NCBI RefSeq assembly: GCF_947503875.1
Contig: NZ_CANNFH010000001.1
Coordinates: forward strand, 525,864-589,863
Length of the DNA stretch: 64,000 nucleotides
Reading direction: 5' to 3'
Origin: an uncultured Polaribacter sp.
Lineage (GTDB): Bacteria > Bacteroidota > Bacteroidia > Flavobacteriales > Flavobacteriaceae
Under the pieces are notes generated by a model that was not told the origin of the DNA, did not search any database, and worked only from the letters and a program-made list of their open reading frames with translations. Below are positions 8,555 through 17,395 of the stretch, in pieces; position 1 is the first letter of the stretch; each line of letters begins with the position of its first letter. The translations under genes and the position numbers were made by a program.

Positions 8555-9586
8555 ATGATAAAAAACGATTTATTTTTAAGAGCATTAAAAGGAGAAACAG
8601 TAGAACGTCCTCCAGTTTGGATGATGCGTCAAGCAGGAAGATATCTGCCAGAATTTCAAGAAATAAAAAAGAAATACGATTTTTTTACACGTTGTCAAAC
8701 TCCAGAATTAGCATCAGAAATTACAGTACAACCAATTCGAAGATATGGTATGGATGCTGCAATTTTGTTTTCAGATATTTTGGTAATTCCACAAGCTATG
8801 AATATCGATGTGGAAATGAAACCTAATTTTGGTCCGTATTTGCCAAATCCTGTAAGAACCCAAAAAGATGTAGATAATGTAATTGTTCCCAATATTCAGG
8901 AGACATTAGGTTACGTTATGGAAGCGATTAAGGCAACCAAAGAAAAACTAAATGACGAAATTCCGTTAATTGGTTTTGCAGGTTCTCCTTGGACAATTTT
9001 GTGTTACTGTGTGCAAGGGCAAGGCTCTAAAAACTTTGATAAGGCAAAGAAATTTTGTTTTACAAACCCTATTGCTGCACATCAATTATTGCAAAAAATT
9101 ACAGACACAACAATAGCGTATTTAAAAGAAAAAGTAAAAGCAGGCGTAAATGCTGTACAAGTTTTTGATTCTTGGGGAGGTATGCTGTCGCCAAAAGATT
9201 ATCAAGAATTCTCATGGCAATATATTCAACAAATAATTAATGCCTTAAAGGAAGAAACTCCAGTAATTGCTTTTGGTAAAGGCTGTTGGTTTGCCTTGCA
9301 AGAAATGTCTAAATCGGGTGCGTCTGCTTTGGGTGTAGATTGGACTATTACAGCAAGAAATGCACGTTATTTAACCGGCGGAAAAATGACTTTGCAAGGT
9401 AATTTTGATCCTACACGTTTGTATTCGTCACCATCAGAAATTAAAAGAATGGTAACACAAATGATAAACGAGTTTGGTAAAGATAAATACATTGTAAATT
9501 TAGGACACGGTATTTTGCCAGACATTCCTTTAGACAATGCCAAAGCATTTATAGACGCAGTTAAAGAGTATAAAATGCCATCTTAA
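8555..9586 (+). CDS. hemE: Uroporphyrinogen decarboxylase
   Basis: Removes four acetate carboxyls from uroporphyrinogen III to give coproporphyrinogen III. The 343 residues are normal length. The family signature [15 protein letters not shown] is at residues 19-33, with the catalytic-site Asp in [13 protein letters not shown] and the second signature GFAGSPWTI near residue 141; [11 protein letters not shown] is near the end. It follows hemL after 72 nt of low-complexity sequence rich in AACTTT/AAAGTT. A short palindrome (TCTTTCC-AAA-GGAAAGA, 9588-9604) follows the stop, and then the structured repeat at 9684. Confidence 0.97.
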   Translation: MIKNDLFLRALKGETVERPPVWMMRQAGRYLPEFQEIKKKYDFFTRCQTPELASEITVQPIRRYGMDAAILFSDILVIPQAMNIDVEMKPNFGPYLPNPVRTQKDVDNVIVPNIQETLGYVMEAIKATKEKLNDEIPLIGFAGSPWTILCYCVQGQGSKNFDKAKKFCFTNPIAAHQLLQKITDTTIAYLKEKVKAGVNAVQVFDSWGGMLSPKDYQEFSWQYIQQIINALKEETPVIAFGKGCWFALQEMSKSGASALGVDWTITARNARYLTGGKMTLQGNFDPTRLYSSPSEIKRMVTQMINEFGKDKYIVNLGHGILPDIPLDNAKAFIDAVKEYKMPS

Positions 9587-9683
9587 TCTTTCCAAAGGAA
9601 AGAAATGCTTGTTGGTGCTTATACTGTAAAAAATCACTTTACAGGGTTTTCAAAACTTTGTAAGTATAAAATAAATTACAATA

Positions 9684-9772
9684 TTTTGGGCGTTCCCTAA
9701 AAAGGTCGCGCTTTCCATTATATCTTTTTGCCGAAAAAGGCAAAAAGGATGCCATTTCAATCGCTAACGCAG
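9684..9772 (+). repeat. Structured multi-arm intergenic repeat, copy 1
   Basis: Shares conserved blocks with 58987-59130: TTTTGGGCGTTCCC, GCTTTCCATTATATC, GGATGCCATTTCAA and TAACGCAG, in the same order. Between blocks the sequence differs, but hairpins occur in the same places. Here they are CCT-AAAA-AGG (9696-9705) and CTTTTTGCC-GAAAAA-GGCAAAAAG (9724-9747, 9 bp). The ends can pair as GCGTT (9690-9694) with AACGC (9766-9770), closing a branched fold. It lies between hemE and the EI24-type gene, in their orientation, ending 11 nt before the next ATG. Confidence 0.75.
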
Positions 9773-9782
9773 ACAAAGGATA

Positions 9783-10529
9783 ATGATTAAAGACATACTT
9801 TCAGGAATTAGAACCTATTTTGGTGCTTTTAGTTTAATATCTAAACTAAAACTCTGGAAGTATTTTGCAATTCCAATGTTAATTAGTTTTGTTACAGCCT
9901 TGGTAATTGGAGCTGTGGCCTATAACTTATCAAATCCTATGGGTAATTTTTTAGCTAAAATCTGGATTTGGGATTGGGGCAAAGAAACCTTTACAACAAT
10001 ATCTGCATTTATTGGTGGTTTTGTGGTTTTGGTACTTGGTTTAATTCTATACAAACACATAATTTTAGCGTTATCTGCACCATTTATGAGTCCTGTTTCA
10101 GAAAAAATAGAAAGGTATATTAATGGAAGTTTATCACATCAACACAGAAAAACCACATTCCAAGAGCAATTAATTAGAGCAATAAGAATTAATGGTAGAA
10201 ATTTAACAAAAGAACTACTAGTAACCATTCCTATTTTACTTTTAAAATTAGTGCCCATAGTAAGTATATTTTCTACAATATTATTGTTTTTAGTACAAGC
10301 GTATTATGCAGGTTTTGGTAATATGGATTATACTTTAGAACGTCATTTAAAATACAGAGAAAGTATACATTTTGTAAGTAAAAATAAAGGATTTGCAATT
10401 GGTAATGGAACTGTTTTTTTACTATTCTTATTAATACCAGTAATTGGGGTTATTTTTGTTTTACCACTATCTGTAACTTCAGCAACTGTAAATACAATTA
10501 AGGCATTAAATAAACAGAAAGCATTTTAA
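9783..10529 (+). CDS. EI24/CysZ-like integral membrane protein
   Basis: A 248-residue protein with about five hydrophobic segments (near residues 25-50, 75-105, 145-175 and 205-235). The pattern HIILALSAPFMSPVSEKIE followed by a long amphipathic stretch fits the EI24 superfamily, which includes the sulfate transporter CysZ. Its position between hemE and hemF is suggestive, but no heme role is established from sequence. A CysZ role in sulfate uptake is possible, though no cysteine genes lie nearby. The ATG follows the structured repeat by 10 nt, and no good Shine-Dalgarno is visible beyond AAAGGA at 9775-9780. Confidence 0.75.
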   Translation: MIKDILSGIRTYFGAFSLISKLKLWKYFAIPMLISFVTALVIGAVAYNLSNPMGNFLAKIWIWDWGKETFTTISAFIGGFVVLVLGLILYKHIILALSAPFMSPVSEKIERYINGSLSHQHRKTTFQEQLIRAIRINGRNLTKELLVTIPILLLKLVPIVSIFSTILLFLVQAYYAGFGNMDYTLERHLKYRESIHFVSKNKGFAIGNGTVFLLFLLIPVIGVIFVLPLSVTSATVNTIKALNKQKAF

Positions 10530-10651
10530 AGAATATTTCGTCTAAGGTTTTTGTTTTGATTTTTCCTTTTTAGAATATTCAAATACAATTATTTTAATAA
10601 GTAGAAAGGTAGCTTTTATATTAAATAACACTAACAATAAAGTTAATAAAT

Positions 10652-11575
10652 ATGCAGAAAGGTAAAGTTAGTTTTAAAAAGGAATTTTACAATTATATAG
10701 AAAATTTACAAGACACCATAACTTCTAAATTAGAGCAATTAGATGGTAAAGCAAAGTTTAAAGAAGACCTTTGGCAAAGAGAAGAAGGTGGTGGAGGTAG
10801 AACACGAGTTATAGAAAATGGCGCTATTTTTGAAAAAGGAGGCGTAAATATTTCTAAAGTTTTTGGCGAATTACCAGAAGCTTTGCGCAAACAATTTGGT
10901 GTAAAAGAAGGAAACTTTTTTGCATGCGGATTAAGTTTAGTTTTGCATCCTACAAACCCTTTTGTACCAACAGTACATGCAAATTGGCGCTATTTTGAAA
11001 TGTACGATACAGAAGGAAATATTGTAACGCAATGGTTTGGTGGTGGCCAAGATTTAACGCCTTATTATTTATTTGATGAAGATGCAACACACTTTCACCA
11101 AGTTTGTAAAACAGCTTGTGACAAGCATAACAAAGATTTTTACCCTAAATTTAAAGAAACTTGCGATACCTATTTCTGGAATACCCATAGAAATGAAGCA
11201 AGAGGAATTGGCGGTTTGTTTTTCGATTATTTAAAAGAAACCGATGAGTTTTTAATTGAAGATCGTTATAATTTTGTTACCGAAATTGGAGATAGTTTTT
11301 TAAATTCTTACACACCAATAGTAGAAAAAAGAAAAGCTTTAACTTACAAAACAGCACATAAAGATTGGCAAGAGGTAAGAAGAGGGCGTTATGTAGAATT
11401 CAATTTAGTGCATGATAGAGGTACTTTATTTGGTTTAAAAACAAATGGTAGGATAGAAAGTATTTTAATGAGTTTACCACCAATTGTGCAGTGGAAATAT
11501 AACCATCAACCAGAAAAAGATACAGAAGAAGCACGTTTACTAGAGGTTTTGGCAAAGCCTAAAAATTGGGTGTAA
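10652..11575 (+). CDS. hemF: Oxygen-dependent coproporphyrinogen-III oxidase
   Basis: Decarboxylates two propionates of coproporphyrinogen III to vinyls, using oxygen, giving protoporphyrinogen IX. The 307 residues are normal length. Signatures: GGGGRTRVIENGAIFEKGG (about 46-64), HANWRYFE, the conserved WFGGGQDLTPYY, RGIGGLFFDYL and GRYVEFNLVHDRGT. The next enzyme, HemJ, is at the other end of the cluster. No oxygen-independent HemN is seen here, so this block works in air. It is the last gene of the heme block; no clear terminator follows. Confidence 0.97.
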   Translation: MQKGKVSFKKEFYNYIENLQDTITSKLEQLDGKAKFKEDLWQREEGGGGRTRVIENGAIFEKGGVNISKVFGELPEALRKQFGVKEGNFFACGLSLVLHPTNPFVPTVHANWRYFEMYDTEGNIVTQWFGGGQDLTPYYLFDEDATHFHQVCKTACDKHNKDFYPKFKETCDTYFWNTHRNEARGIGGLFFDYLKETDEFLIEDRYNFVTEIGDSFLNSYTPIVEKRKALTYKTAHKDWQEVRRGRYVEFNLVHDRGTLFGLKTNGRIESILMSLPPIVQWKYNHQPEKDTEEARLLEVLAKPKNWV

Positions 11576-12109
11576 TTGATTAGTGTTGCATAACATTTTT
11601 AGTTGATTAAAGTAATTGTAAACAATATCGCTTTACACTAAGTTTTTTTAGCTAATATTAAAATCAAAATTAGTAACGCTAACCTTTCAATTTAATTGAG
11701 AATAGATTGTTTAAAGCATGGTCTTAAACTTTTATTCTATCTGCATTGAACAAACGAAACTATTTAATTCTAGTTATATGGTTTTATCAACTCCTTTTTA
11801 GCATTTGTATTAGTTAAATTTAAAAGTATTTAATCTTAATTGTACTCAAAAAGATTAAAATTGAATTACTTTAAGATAGTCTCTTTTTGATGCGCTTAAT
11901 TTTTTGGATATAAAGACTATTTTCTTTAATTATTAATTTAATAATTAAAGAAGTTAAATTTTGATTTTAATTAAATTAAATTGATATTTATCCTATATTT
12001 TTTAGGAATAAATAAATCCATTAGTTTGTTTTTGTGTTTTTTTTAAGGTCATTATACGTTAAAAACAGTCAATTTTTAGTAGTTTTGCAAAAGTTAAAAG
12101 AAAATTTAA
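11576..12109. other. AT-rich gene-free spacer with inverted repeats
   Basis: A 534-bp stretch without a credible gene. It contains a perfect 15-bp palindrome with a 1-nt centre (TTCTTTAATTATTAA and its complement, 11922-11952). There is also a 9-bp hairpin TTTAATCTT/AAGATTAAA (11829-11859) and an 11-bp hairpin with one bulge (11985-12014, TATTTATCCTA/TAGGAATAAATA). The right end holds the -7 box of the following gene. It could be a regulatory region or a remnant; no RNA family was recognised. Confidence 0.6.
12080..12087 (+). promoter_or_regulatory. Putative -7 box of the orphan E2 gene
   Basis: TAGTTTTG matches TAnnTTTG and lies 22 bp before the ATG at 12110. No clear -33 TTG at the expected distance. 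Confidence 0.5.
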
Positions 12110-13468
12110 ATGGCTAGATTCGAATTAAAATTACCAAAGATGGGAGAGAGTGTTGCTGAGGCAACAATCACCTCTTGGTTAAAAGAAATAGGAGACACTG
12201 TAGAATTAGATGAAGCTGTAGTTGAAATTGCGACTGATAAAGTAGATTCTGAAATTCCATCTGAAGTAGAAGGAACGCTTGTTGAAATACTTTTTGAAAA
12301 AGATGCTGTTGTAAATGTAGGAGATACAATTGCTATTATAGAAATAGCAGGAGATGATAATACTTCATCAAAAACCAATACAGTTAAAGAAGAAGTTAAG
12401 GATGCTCCTAAAAAGATGACGGACAGCAGTACCATTAAAGAGCTAGAAAAATCAATAGAGAAAGCTACAGAAGTTGTGGCAGCACCTATTGCTAAAACTT
12501 CTGATTCTGGTAAATTCTATTCGCCATTGGTGCGTAATATTGCTCAAAAAGAAGGTGTATCTCAAGAGGAATTAGATCAAATTTTGGGCTCTGGTAAAGA
12601 TGGCAGAGTTACTAAAGAAGATATTTTATCTTTTATTGATAAAAAAGATACAACTGTTCCTGTTGCTAAAGAAACGCATATAGAACAAACAATTACTAAA
12701 CAAACGCAACATTCTAATAATGCATCAGCAAATAAAGTTAATTCTATTACTGTAAGTGGCGAAGATGAAGTTATAGAGATGAGTAGAATGGGTAAGTTGG
12801 TGGCAAAACATATGGTTAATTCTGTACAAACTTCTGCTCACGTTCAATCTTTTATAGAAATTGATGTTACTAATATTGTTAAATGGAGAAATAAAGTTAA
12901 AGATGCTTTTCTTAAAAGAGAAGGAGAGAAGTTAACTTTTACACCAATATTAATGCAAGCTGTTGCACAAACAATTAAAAAATACCCTTTAATTAATATT
13001 TCTGTTGATGGAGATACAATCATTAAAAAGAAAAATATCAATTTAGGTATGGCAGCAGCCTTGCCAGATGGTAATTTAATTGTTCCTGTAATTAAAAATG
13101 CAGATCAATTAAATTTAGTTGGTATTACCAAAGCTGTAAACGATTTGGCGCAAAGAGCAAGAAATAACGCCTTAAAGCCAGATGAAATTCAAAATGGAAC
13201 ATACACAGTAACAAATGTTGGTAGTTTTGGTTCTATAACAGGTACACCAATTATTAACCAACCACAGGTAGCAATCTTAGCATTGGGAGCAATTAGAAAA
13301 ATTCCTGCAGTAATAGAAACACCAGATGGAGATTTTATAGGCATTCGCCAAAAAATGATGGTTTCTCATTCTTACGACCACAGAGTTGTAAACGGAGCCT
13401 TGGGCGGTATGTTTATAAAAACATTCAAAGATATTTTAGAAGCTTGGGATGTAAACCAAGATTTCTAA
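12110..13468 (+). CDS. 2-oxo acid dehydrogenase E2 (dihydrolipoyllysine acyltransferase), single lipoyl domain
   Basis: A 452-residue E2 core protein. Residues 1-80 form one lipoyl domain with the lipoylated Lys44 in EIATDKVDSEIP. Residues about 130-170 form the E1/E3-binding domain (SPLVRNIAQKEGVS). Residues about 215-452 form the acyltransferase domain. The usual catalytic end motif is HRxxDG; here it reads SYDHRVVNGALGG, with Asn in place of Asp. The lipoyl sequence KVDSEIPS resembles branched-chain or 2-oxoglutarate E2 more than pyruvate E2, so branched-chain 2-oxo acid dehydrogenase is the likeliest complex. No E1 or E3 gene is adjacent. It ends in a clear terminator. Confidence 0.85.
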   Translation: MARFELKLPKMGESVAEATITSWLKEIGDTVELDEAVVEIATDKVDSEIPSEVEGTLVEILFEKDAVVNVGDTIAIIEIAGDDNTSSKTNTVKEEVKDAPKKMTDSSTIKELEKSIEKATEVVAAPIAKTSDSGKFYSPLVRNIAQKEGVSQEELDQILGSGKDGRVTKEDILSFIDKKDTTVPVAKETHIEQTITKQTQHSNNASANKVNSITVSGEDEVIEMSRMGKLVAKHMVNSVQTSAHVQSFIEIDVTNIVKWRNKVKDAFLKREGEKLTFTPILMQAVAQTIKKYPLINISVDGDTIIKKKNINLGMAAALPDGNLIVPVIKNADQLNLVGITKAVNDLAQRARNNALKPDEIQNGTYTVTNVGSFGSITGTPIINQPQVAILALGAIRKIPAVIETPDGDFIGIRQKMMVSHSYDHRVVNGALGGMFIKTFKDILEAWDVNQDF

Positions 13469-13491
13469 TAATTACAAGGTTCACACTACAA

Positions 13492-13519
13492 AACACCCAT
13501 ATTTTTTGGGTGTTTTTTT
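13492..13519 (+). terminator. Intrinsic terminator after the E2 gene
   Basis: Stem AACACCC / GGGTGTT with a 9-nt loop, followed by a run of T, 23 nt after the stop codon. Confidence 0.85.
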
Positions 13520-13570
13520 ATTTAAAAGATTATCTTCGTTATATATAATTTTAATTAAAAATATTTTAAA

Positions 13571-14305
13571 ATGAAAAAATTGTTATTCTTATTTGTGTTT
13601 CTTTCTGGTTTAAATGTTGTAGCACAAAAATCGGTTTTATTAAGAGCAAATTATGCTAAAGGAGATGTTTTTGTTGTGCAACAAGATATTTCTCAAGATA
13701 TGGGAGTACAAGGTGGTTTAGACATTAAGATGTCTATGGAAATGAAAGTGAATGAGGTAATTGGAGATACCATTAAAACGGAATCTCAAATTAAGAAGAT
13801 TAACATGAACATGTTACAGGCAGGCCAGGTTATGAGTTTTGATTCTACCATGAAAGAAGAAAACTTAGATCAAATGGGTAAAATGATGAAGCAACAGATA
13901 GATCCCATGTTAAAAGCAACTATTTACTCTACACTAACTAAAAAAGGAGAAGTTACAAATATAAAAGTAGAACCAATGACGCCTGCTATGTCACAATTTG
14001 TAAATCAAAAACAAAGCATAAAATATCCAGAAGAAAAAGTTTCTGTTGGCTCTACTTGGTCAGACGAAAACGATATGCAAGGAGCGGCAACAAAAATGAT
14101 TTTTACCGTTTCTAAAATAGAAAACGGTAAAGTATATGTAAACGTTAGCGGAAATGTAACAGGAGCTGTACAAGGTGTAGTAAAAGGTAATTTAGAAATA
14201 GATATTGCAACAGGTGTGCAAGATGTAGCAAATATTGAAGTTGCTATGGGAGAAGAAGGTGCTCAAACAGTAGTAAAAACTAAAAGTAGTACTACCAAAC
14301 TATAA
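13571..14305 (+). CDS. Secreted protein of unknown function (DUF6263-like)
   Basis: A 244-residue protein with a signal peptide (residues 1-18, MKKLLFLFVFLSGLNVVAQ, cut after the Ala-Gln type site common in this phylum). The rest is beta-rich and hydrophilic, with repeated Met-rich stretches such as GLDIKMSMEMKVNEV and LDQMGKMMKQQIDPM. The overall pattern, including KYPEEKVSVGSTWSDE, resembles periplasmic DUF6263-type proteins of Bacteroidota. No enzymatic motif is visible. It stands alone between two terminators, so it is probably its own transcription unit. The function is unknown. Confidence 0.7.
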   Translation: MKKLLFLFVFLSGLNVVAQKSVLLRANYAKGDVFVVQQDISQDMGVQGGLDIKMSMEMKVNEVIGDTIKTESQIKKINMNMLQAGQVMSFDSTMKEENLDQMGKMMKQQIDPMLKATIYSTLTKKGEVTNIKVEPMTPAMSQFVNQKQSIKYPEEKVSVGSTWSDENDMQGAATKMIFTVSKIENGKVYVNVSGNVTGAVQGVVKGNLEIDIATGVQDVANIEVAMGEEGAQTVVKTKSSTTKL

Positions 14306-14328
14306 TAAACATTAACTTAAAACTTTAA

Positions 14329-14362
14329 AATACCTTGAATTGAGTTTCAAGGTATTTTTTTT
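14329..14362 (+). terminator. Intrinsic terminator after the DUF6263-like gene
   Basis: Perfect 11-bp stem AATACCTTGAA / TTCAAGGTATT with a 6-nt loop and eight T. The following 220 bp to the next terminator hold no gene, only a degenerate sequence like intergenic repeats (GAAGTGTAGTTGAGAAATCTC near 14488-14508). Confidence 0.9.
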
Positions 14363-14582
14363 GACCTAATATGAATATTGCGAAGTGTTAAAGTAAAGTT
14401 AGAACCTATTTAATGTGAGTGAGATGTGACTATTACAGTTTATGTTTTGTGTAGTTGCAAATTTATTACTTGTGATTTCAAACGCAACGAAGTGTAGTTG
14501 AGAAATCTCGTACTTAATTTGAGATTCCTTTATTTCAGTTGAAATGTAATTAGTTTTAAATCTTATAATATAAAACGCAAAA

Positions 14583-14612
14583 AAAATCCCAAACTGTAAA
14601 GTTTGGGATTTT
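14583..14612. terminator. Hairpin terminator of the pdhA-pdhC unit
   Basis: Perfect 13-bp stem AAAATCCCAAACT / AGTTTGGGATTTT with a 4-nt loop. Read on the minus strand it ends in a T-run, 22 nt after the pdhC stop. Confidence 0.85.
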
Positions 14613-14633
14613 GTTATATTGATATAAAAAAAC

Positions 14634-16274
14634 TTAGGCTAACATTGTAACCGGGTTTTCTATAAACGTTTTTAATGTTTGTAAAAACGCTGCTCCAACA
14701 GCACCATCTACTGTTCTGTGGTCGCATGTTAAAGTTAAATTCATTGTATTTCCTACAACTATTTGTCCGTTTTTAACTACAGGTTTTTCAACAATAGCAC
14801 CAACAGATAATATAGCAGAGTTAGGTTGGTTTATTATTGATGTAAAATTATCAATACCAAACATTCCTAAATTAGAAACCGTAAAAGTACTTCCTTGCAT
14901 TTCTGCAGGCGCAATTTTCTTGTTTCTAGCTTTACCCGCTAAATCTCTAACATTAGCTCCAATTTGCGTTAAACTTAAATCGTTAGTGTGTTTTATAACA
15001 GGTACTAACAATCCATCATCTACAGCAACAGCAACACCAACGTGAATATGACTGTGGAAAATTGTGTTGTTATCTGTCCAAGATGTGTTTACTTGTGGAT
15101 GCTTTTGTAAAGCCATCGCACAAGCTTTAACTACCATATCATTAAAAGATACCTTAACATCAGGAATTGCGTTAATGGTTTTTCTAGAAGCCATTGCATT
15201 ACTCATGTCAACTTCTATATTCAAGCTAAAGTCTGGAGCAGAAAACTTAGAGTTTCCAAGTGATTTTGCAATTGCTTTACGCATTTGCGAATTTTTCACT
15301 TCTTCAGATTTTTCTTCACCAGCGGCAACAAAACTCATTGCAGGTGCAGCAGCATTTGTTTTACTCGGTGCAGCTTCTTTAGCTACAGGTGTAAAGTTTT
15401 CTACATCCTTTTTTATAATTCTACCGTTTTCTCCAGAACCACTAACATCAGCAAGGTTAATTCCCTTATCTGCAGCAATTTTCTTTGCTAAAGGAGATGC
15501 AAAAATTCTACCTCCATTAGAATTTGTGTTGCTCGTGTTGTTTGAAGTAGTAGCCTCTTTTTGCTCTTCTTTTGCTTCTTCTGTGGTTTCAGGTTTACTT
15601 GCTTCAGTTGTTTTGGCAGCTGTAGTTGTAGCACCACCATTAGCAACAATTGCTGAAACATCTGTTCCTGCAGGACCTATGATTGCTAATAAACTATCAA
15701 CTGGTGCAGTTTCTCCTTCTTGAGTACCAACATGTAAAAGTGTACCTTCATAGAAAGATTCAAACTCCATTGTAGCCTTATCTGTTTCAATTTCCGCTAA
15801 AATATCACCTTCTTCTACAGTATCACCTTGTTTTTTTAACCAAGTTGCTACTGTACCATCTGTCATTGTATCACTTAGACGTGGCATGTTTATCACTTGC
15901 ACACCTTCAGGAATTGAAACTTCAGAACTACTTGATTCTACTTTAGTTTTTTCTTCTTTTTCTGCTGTATTGCTTTTTTCTTCGGAAGCTTTATTGTCAT
16001 CTGAACTTCCATTTAGAAGACCAGCAATATCTTCATCTTTTTCACCAATAATGGCTAAAAGAGTGTCTACAGGAGACGTTTCTCCTTCTTGCACACCAAT
16101 ATGTAATAATACACCTTCGTGAAAAGATTCAAACTCCATTGTAGCTTTGTCCGTTTCAATTTCAGCTAAAATATCGCCTTCTTCAATGTTATCTCCAACA
16201 TTCTTTAACCATTTTGCCACAACACCTTCTTCCATGGTGTCACTTAAACGCGGCATATTTACTATTGTAGCCAT
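14634..16274 (-). CDS. pdhC: Pyruvate dehydrogenase E2, dihydrolipoamide acetyltransferase, two lipoyl domains
   Basis: Transfers the acetyl group from lipoate to CoA in the pyruvate dehydrogenase complex. The 546 residues comprise two lipoyl domains (1-80 with Lys43, and about 123-205 with Lys166; both in EIETDKATMEFES), an acidic Ala/Thr/Glu-rich linker, a subunit-binding domain near 262-300 (ASPLAKKIAADKGI), and the catalytic domain to the end with a normal DHRTVDG. The two lipoyl domains are nearly identical, probably from an internal duplication. The gene starts 3 nt after the pdhA stop, so the two are co-translated. No E1-beta gene follows. Confidence 0.96.
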   Translation of the reverse strand: MATIVNMPRLSDTMEEGVVAKWLKNVGDNIEEGDILAEIETDKATMEFESFHEGVLLHIGVQEGETSPVDTLLAIIGEKDEDIAGLLNGSSDDNKASEEKSNTAEKEEKTKVESSSSEVSIPEGVQVINMPRLSDTMTDGTVATWLKKQGDTVEEGDILAEIETDKATMEFESFYEGTLLHVGTQEGETAPVDSLLAIIGPAGTDVSAIVANGGATTTAAKTTEASKPETTEEAKEEQKEATTSNNTSNTNSNGGRIFASPLAKKIAADKGINLADVSGSGENGRIIKKDVENFTPVAKEAAPSKTNAAAPAMSFVAAGEEKSEEVKNSQMRKAIAKSLGNSKFSAPDFSLNIEVDMSNAMASRKTINAIPDVKVSFNDMVVKACAMALQKHPQVNTSWTDNNTIFHSHIHVGVAVAVDDGLLVPVIKHTNDLSLTQIGANVRDLAGKARNKKIAPAEMQGSTFTVSNLGMFGIDNFTSIINQPNSAILSVGAIVEKPVVKNGQIVVGNTMNLTLTCDHRTVDGAVGAAFLQTLKTFIENPVTMLA

Positions 16275-16277
16275 ATA

Positions 16278-17267
16278 TTAACTTATAAAAGGGTAATTTT
16301 CTTGTTCATAAACCATATCATACATTTGTTGAACTTCAGGGAAAGGAGATTCTTCTGCGAATTTTTCACATTCCTTAACCTTACTTTTAACGTCTTTATC
16401 TATAACAGAAATTTCCTCTTCAGTGGCGTATTTCTTCTCTAAAATAATGTTTTTAATTTGTGTAATTGGATCTATTTTCTTGTATTCTTCTACTTCATCT
16501 TTAGTTCTGTAGTGTTGCGCATCAGACATAGAATGTCCTCTGTATCTGTAGGTTTTCATTTCTAAAAAAGTAGGGCCATCTCCACGTCTAGCTCTTTGTA
16601 TAGCTTCGTCTACAGCTTCTGCTACTTTTATTGGGTTCATTGCATCTACAGGTCCACATGGCATTTCATAACCTAAACCAAGTTTCCAAATATCGTCATG
16701 GTTTGCTGTTCTTTCTACAGAAGTTCCCATAGCATATCCATTGTTTTCAACAATAAAAATTACGGGTAATTTCCATAACATAGCCATGTTAAACGCTTCG
16801 TGTAAAGATCCTTGTCTTGCAGCTCCATCACCAAAACAGGTTAAGGTTACAGCATCGCTACCTTTATATTTGTCAGCAAAAGCAAGTCCTGCACCTAATG
16901 GTATTTGACCACCTACAATACCATGACCACCATAAAAACGGTGTTCTTTAGAAAAAATATGCATAGAACCACCCATTCCTTTGGAGGTTCCCGTTACTTT
17001 ACCAAATAACTCTGCCATTACTTTTTTAGGATCTTCTCCCATACCTATAGGTTGCACGTGATTTCTGTATGCAGTAATCATTTTGTCTTTTGAAAGATCC
17101 ATGGCGTGCAACGCACCTGCTAAAATTGCTTCTTGCCCATTATATAGGTGCAAAAATCCTCTAACTTTTTGTTGAATGTAAACAGAGGCTAGTTTGTCTT
17201 CGAATTTGCGCCAAAAAAGCATGTCTTTGTACCAATTTAAGTAGGTCTCTTTGGTGATTTTCTTCAT
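16278..17267 (-). CDS. pdhA: Pyruvate dehydrogenase E1 component, alpha subunit
   Basis: Thiamine-diphosphate enzyme subunit that decarboxylates pyruvate. The 329 residues are normal length. The ThDP motif is at GDGAARQGSLHEAFNMA, ending in VENNGYAMGT. The phosphorylation-loop-like RYRGHSMSDAQHYR is near residue 243. Other features are the N-terminal FHLYNGQEAI-type segment and GGHGIVGGQIPLGAGLA. E1 beta is not adjacent and must be encoded elsewhere. It is first in a two-gene unit with pdhC. Confidence 0.96.
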   Translation of the reverse strand: MKKITKETYLNWYKDMLFWRKFEDKLASVYIQQKVRGFLHLYNGQEAILAGALHAMDLSKDKMITAYRNHVQPIGMGEDPKKVMAELFGKVTGTSKGMGGSMHIFSKEHRFYGGHGIVGGQIPLGAGLAFADKYKGSDAVTLTCFGDGAARQGSLHEAFNMAMLWKLPVIFIVENNGYAMGTSVERTANHDDIWKLGLGYEMPCGPVDAMNPIKVAEAVDEAIQRARRGDGPTFLEMKTYRYRGHSMSDAQHYRTKDEVEEYKKIDPITQIKNIILEKKYATEEEISVIDKDVKSKVKECEKFAEESPFPEVQQMYDMVYEQENYPFIS

Positions 17268-17327
17268 TCTAAGTTATTGTTGTTAGTTTAAATTAATGGA
17301 AATTTAATTGGTTTATAATATTTGGAA

Positions 17328-17335
17328 CAAAAATA
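17328..17335 (-). promoter_or_regulatory. Putative -7 box of pdhA-pdhC
   Basis: Minus strand TATTTTTG matches TAnnTTTG, 60 bp upstream of the pdhA ATG. No good -33 element was found. Confidence 0.45.
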
Positions 17336-17395
17336 ACTGTTTTTAGTGAATAAAAAAACGTGAAGGCTATATTTTAATTGAAAAAATGAACAATT

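Noticed and set aside
14440..14582. Functional element between two terminators
   Set aside because: Only a degenerate resemblance to common intergenic repeat words (GAAGTGTAGTTGAGAAATCTC, then GAGATTCC) was seen, too weak to call as a feature of its own.
15064..15723. Long open frame (219 codons) on the plus strand inside pdhC
   Set aside because: It is antisense to the lipoyl and linker region of pdhC. Ala/Ser-rich text arises from the opposite strand of Ala/Thr/Glu codons; no promoter or ribosome site.
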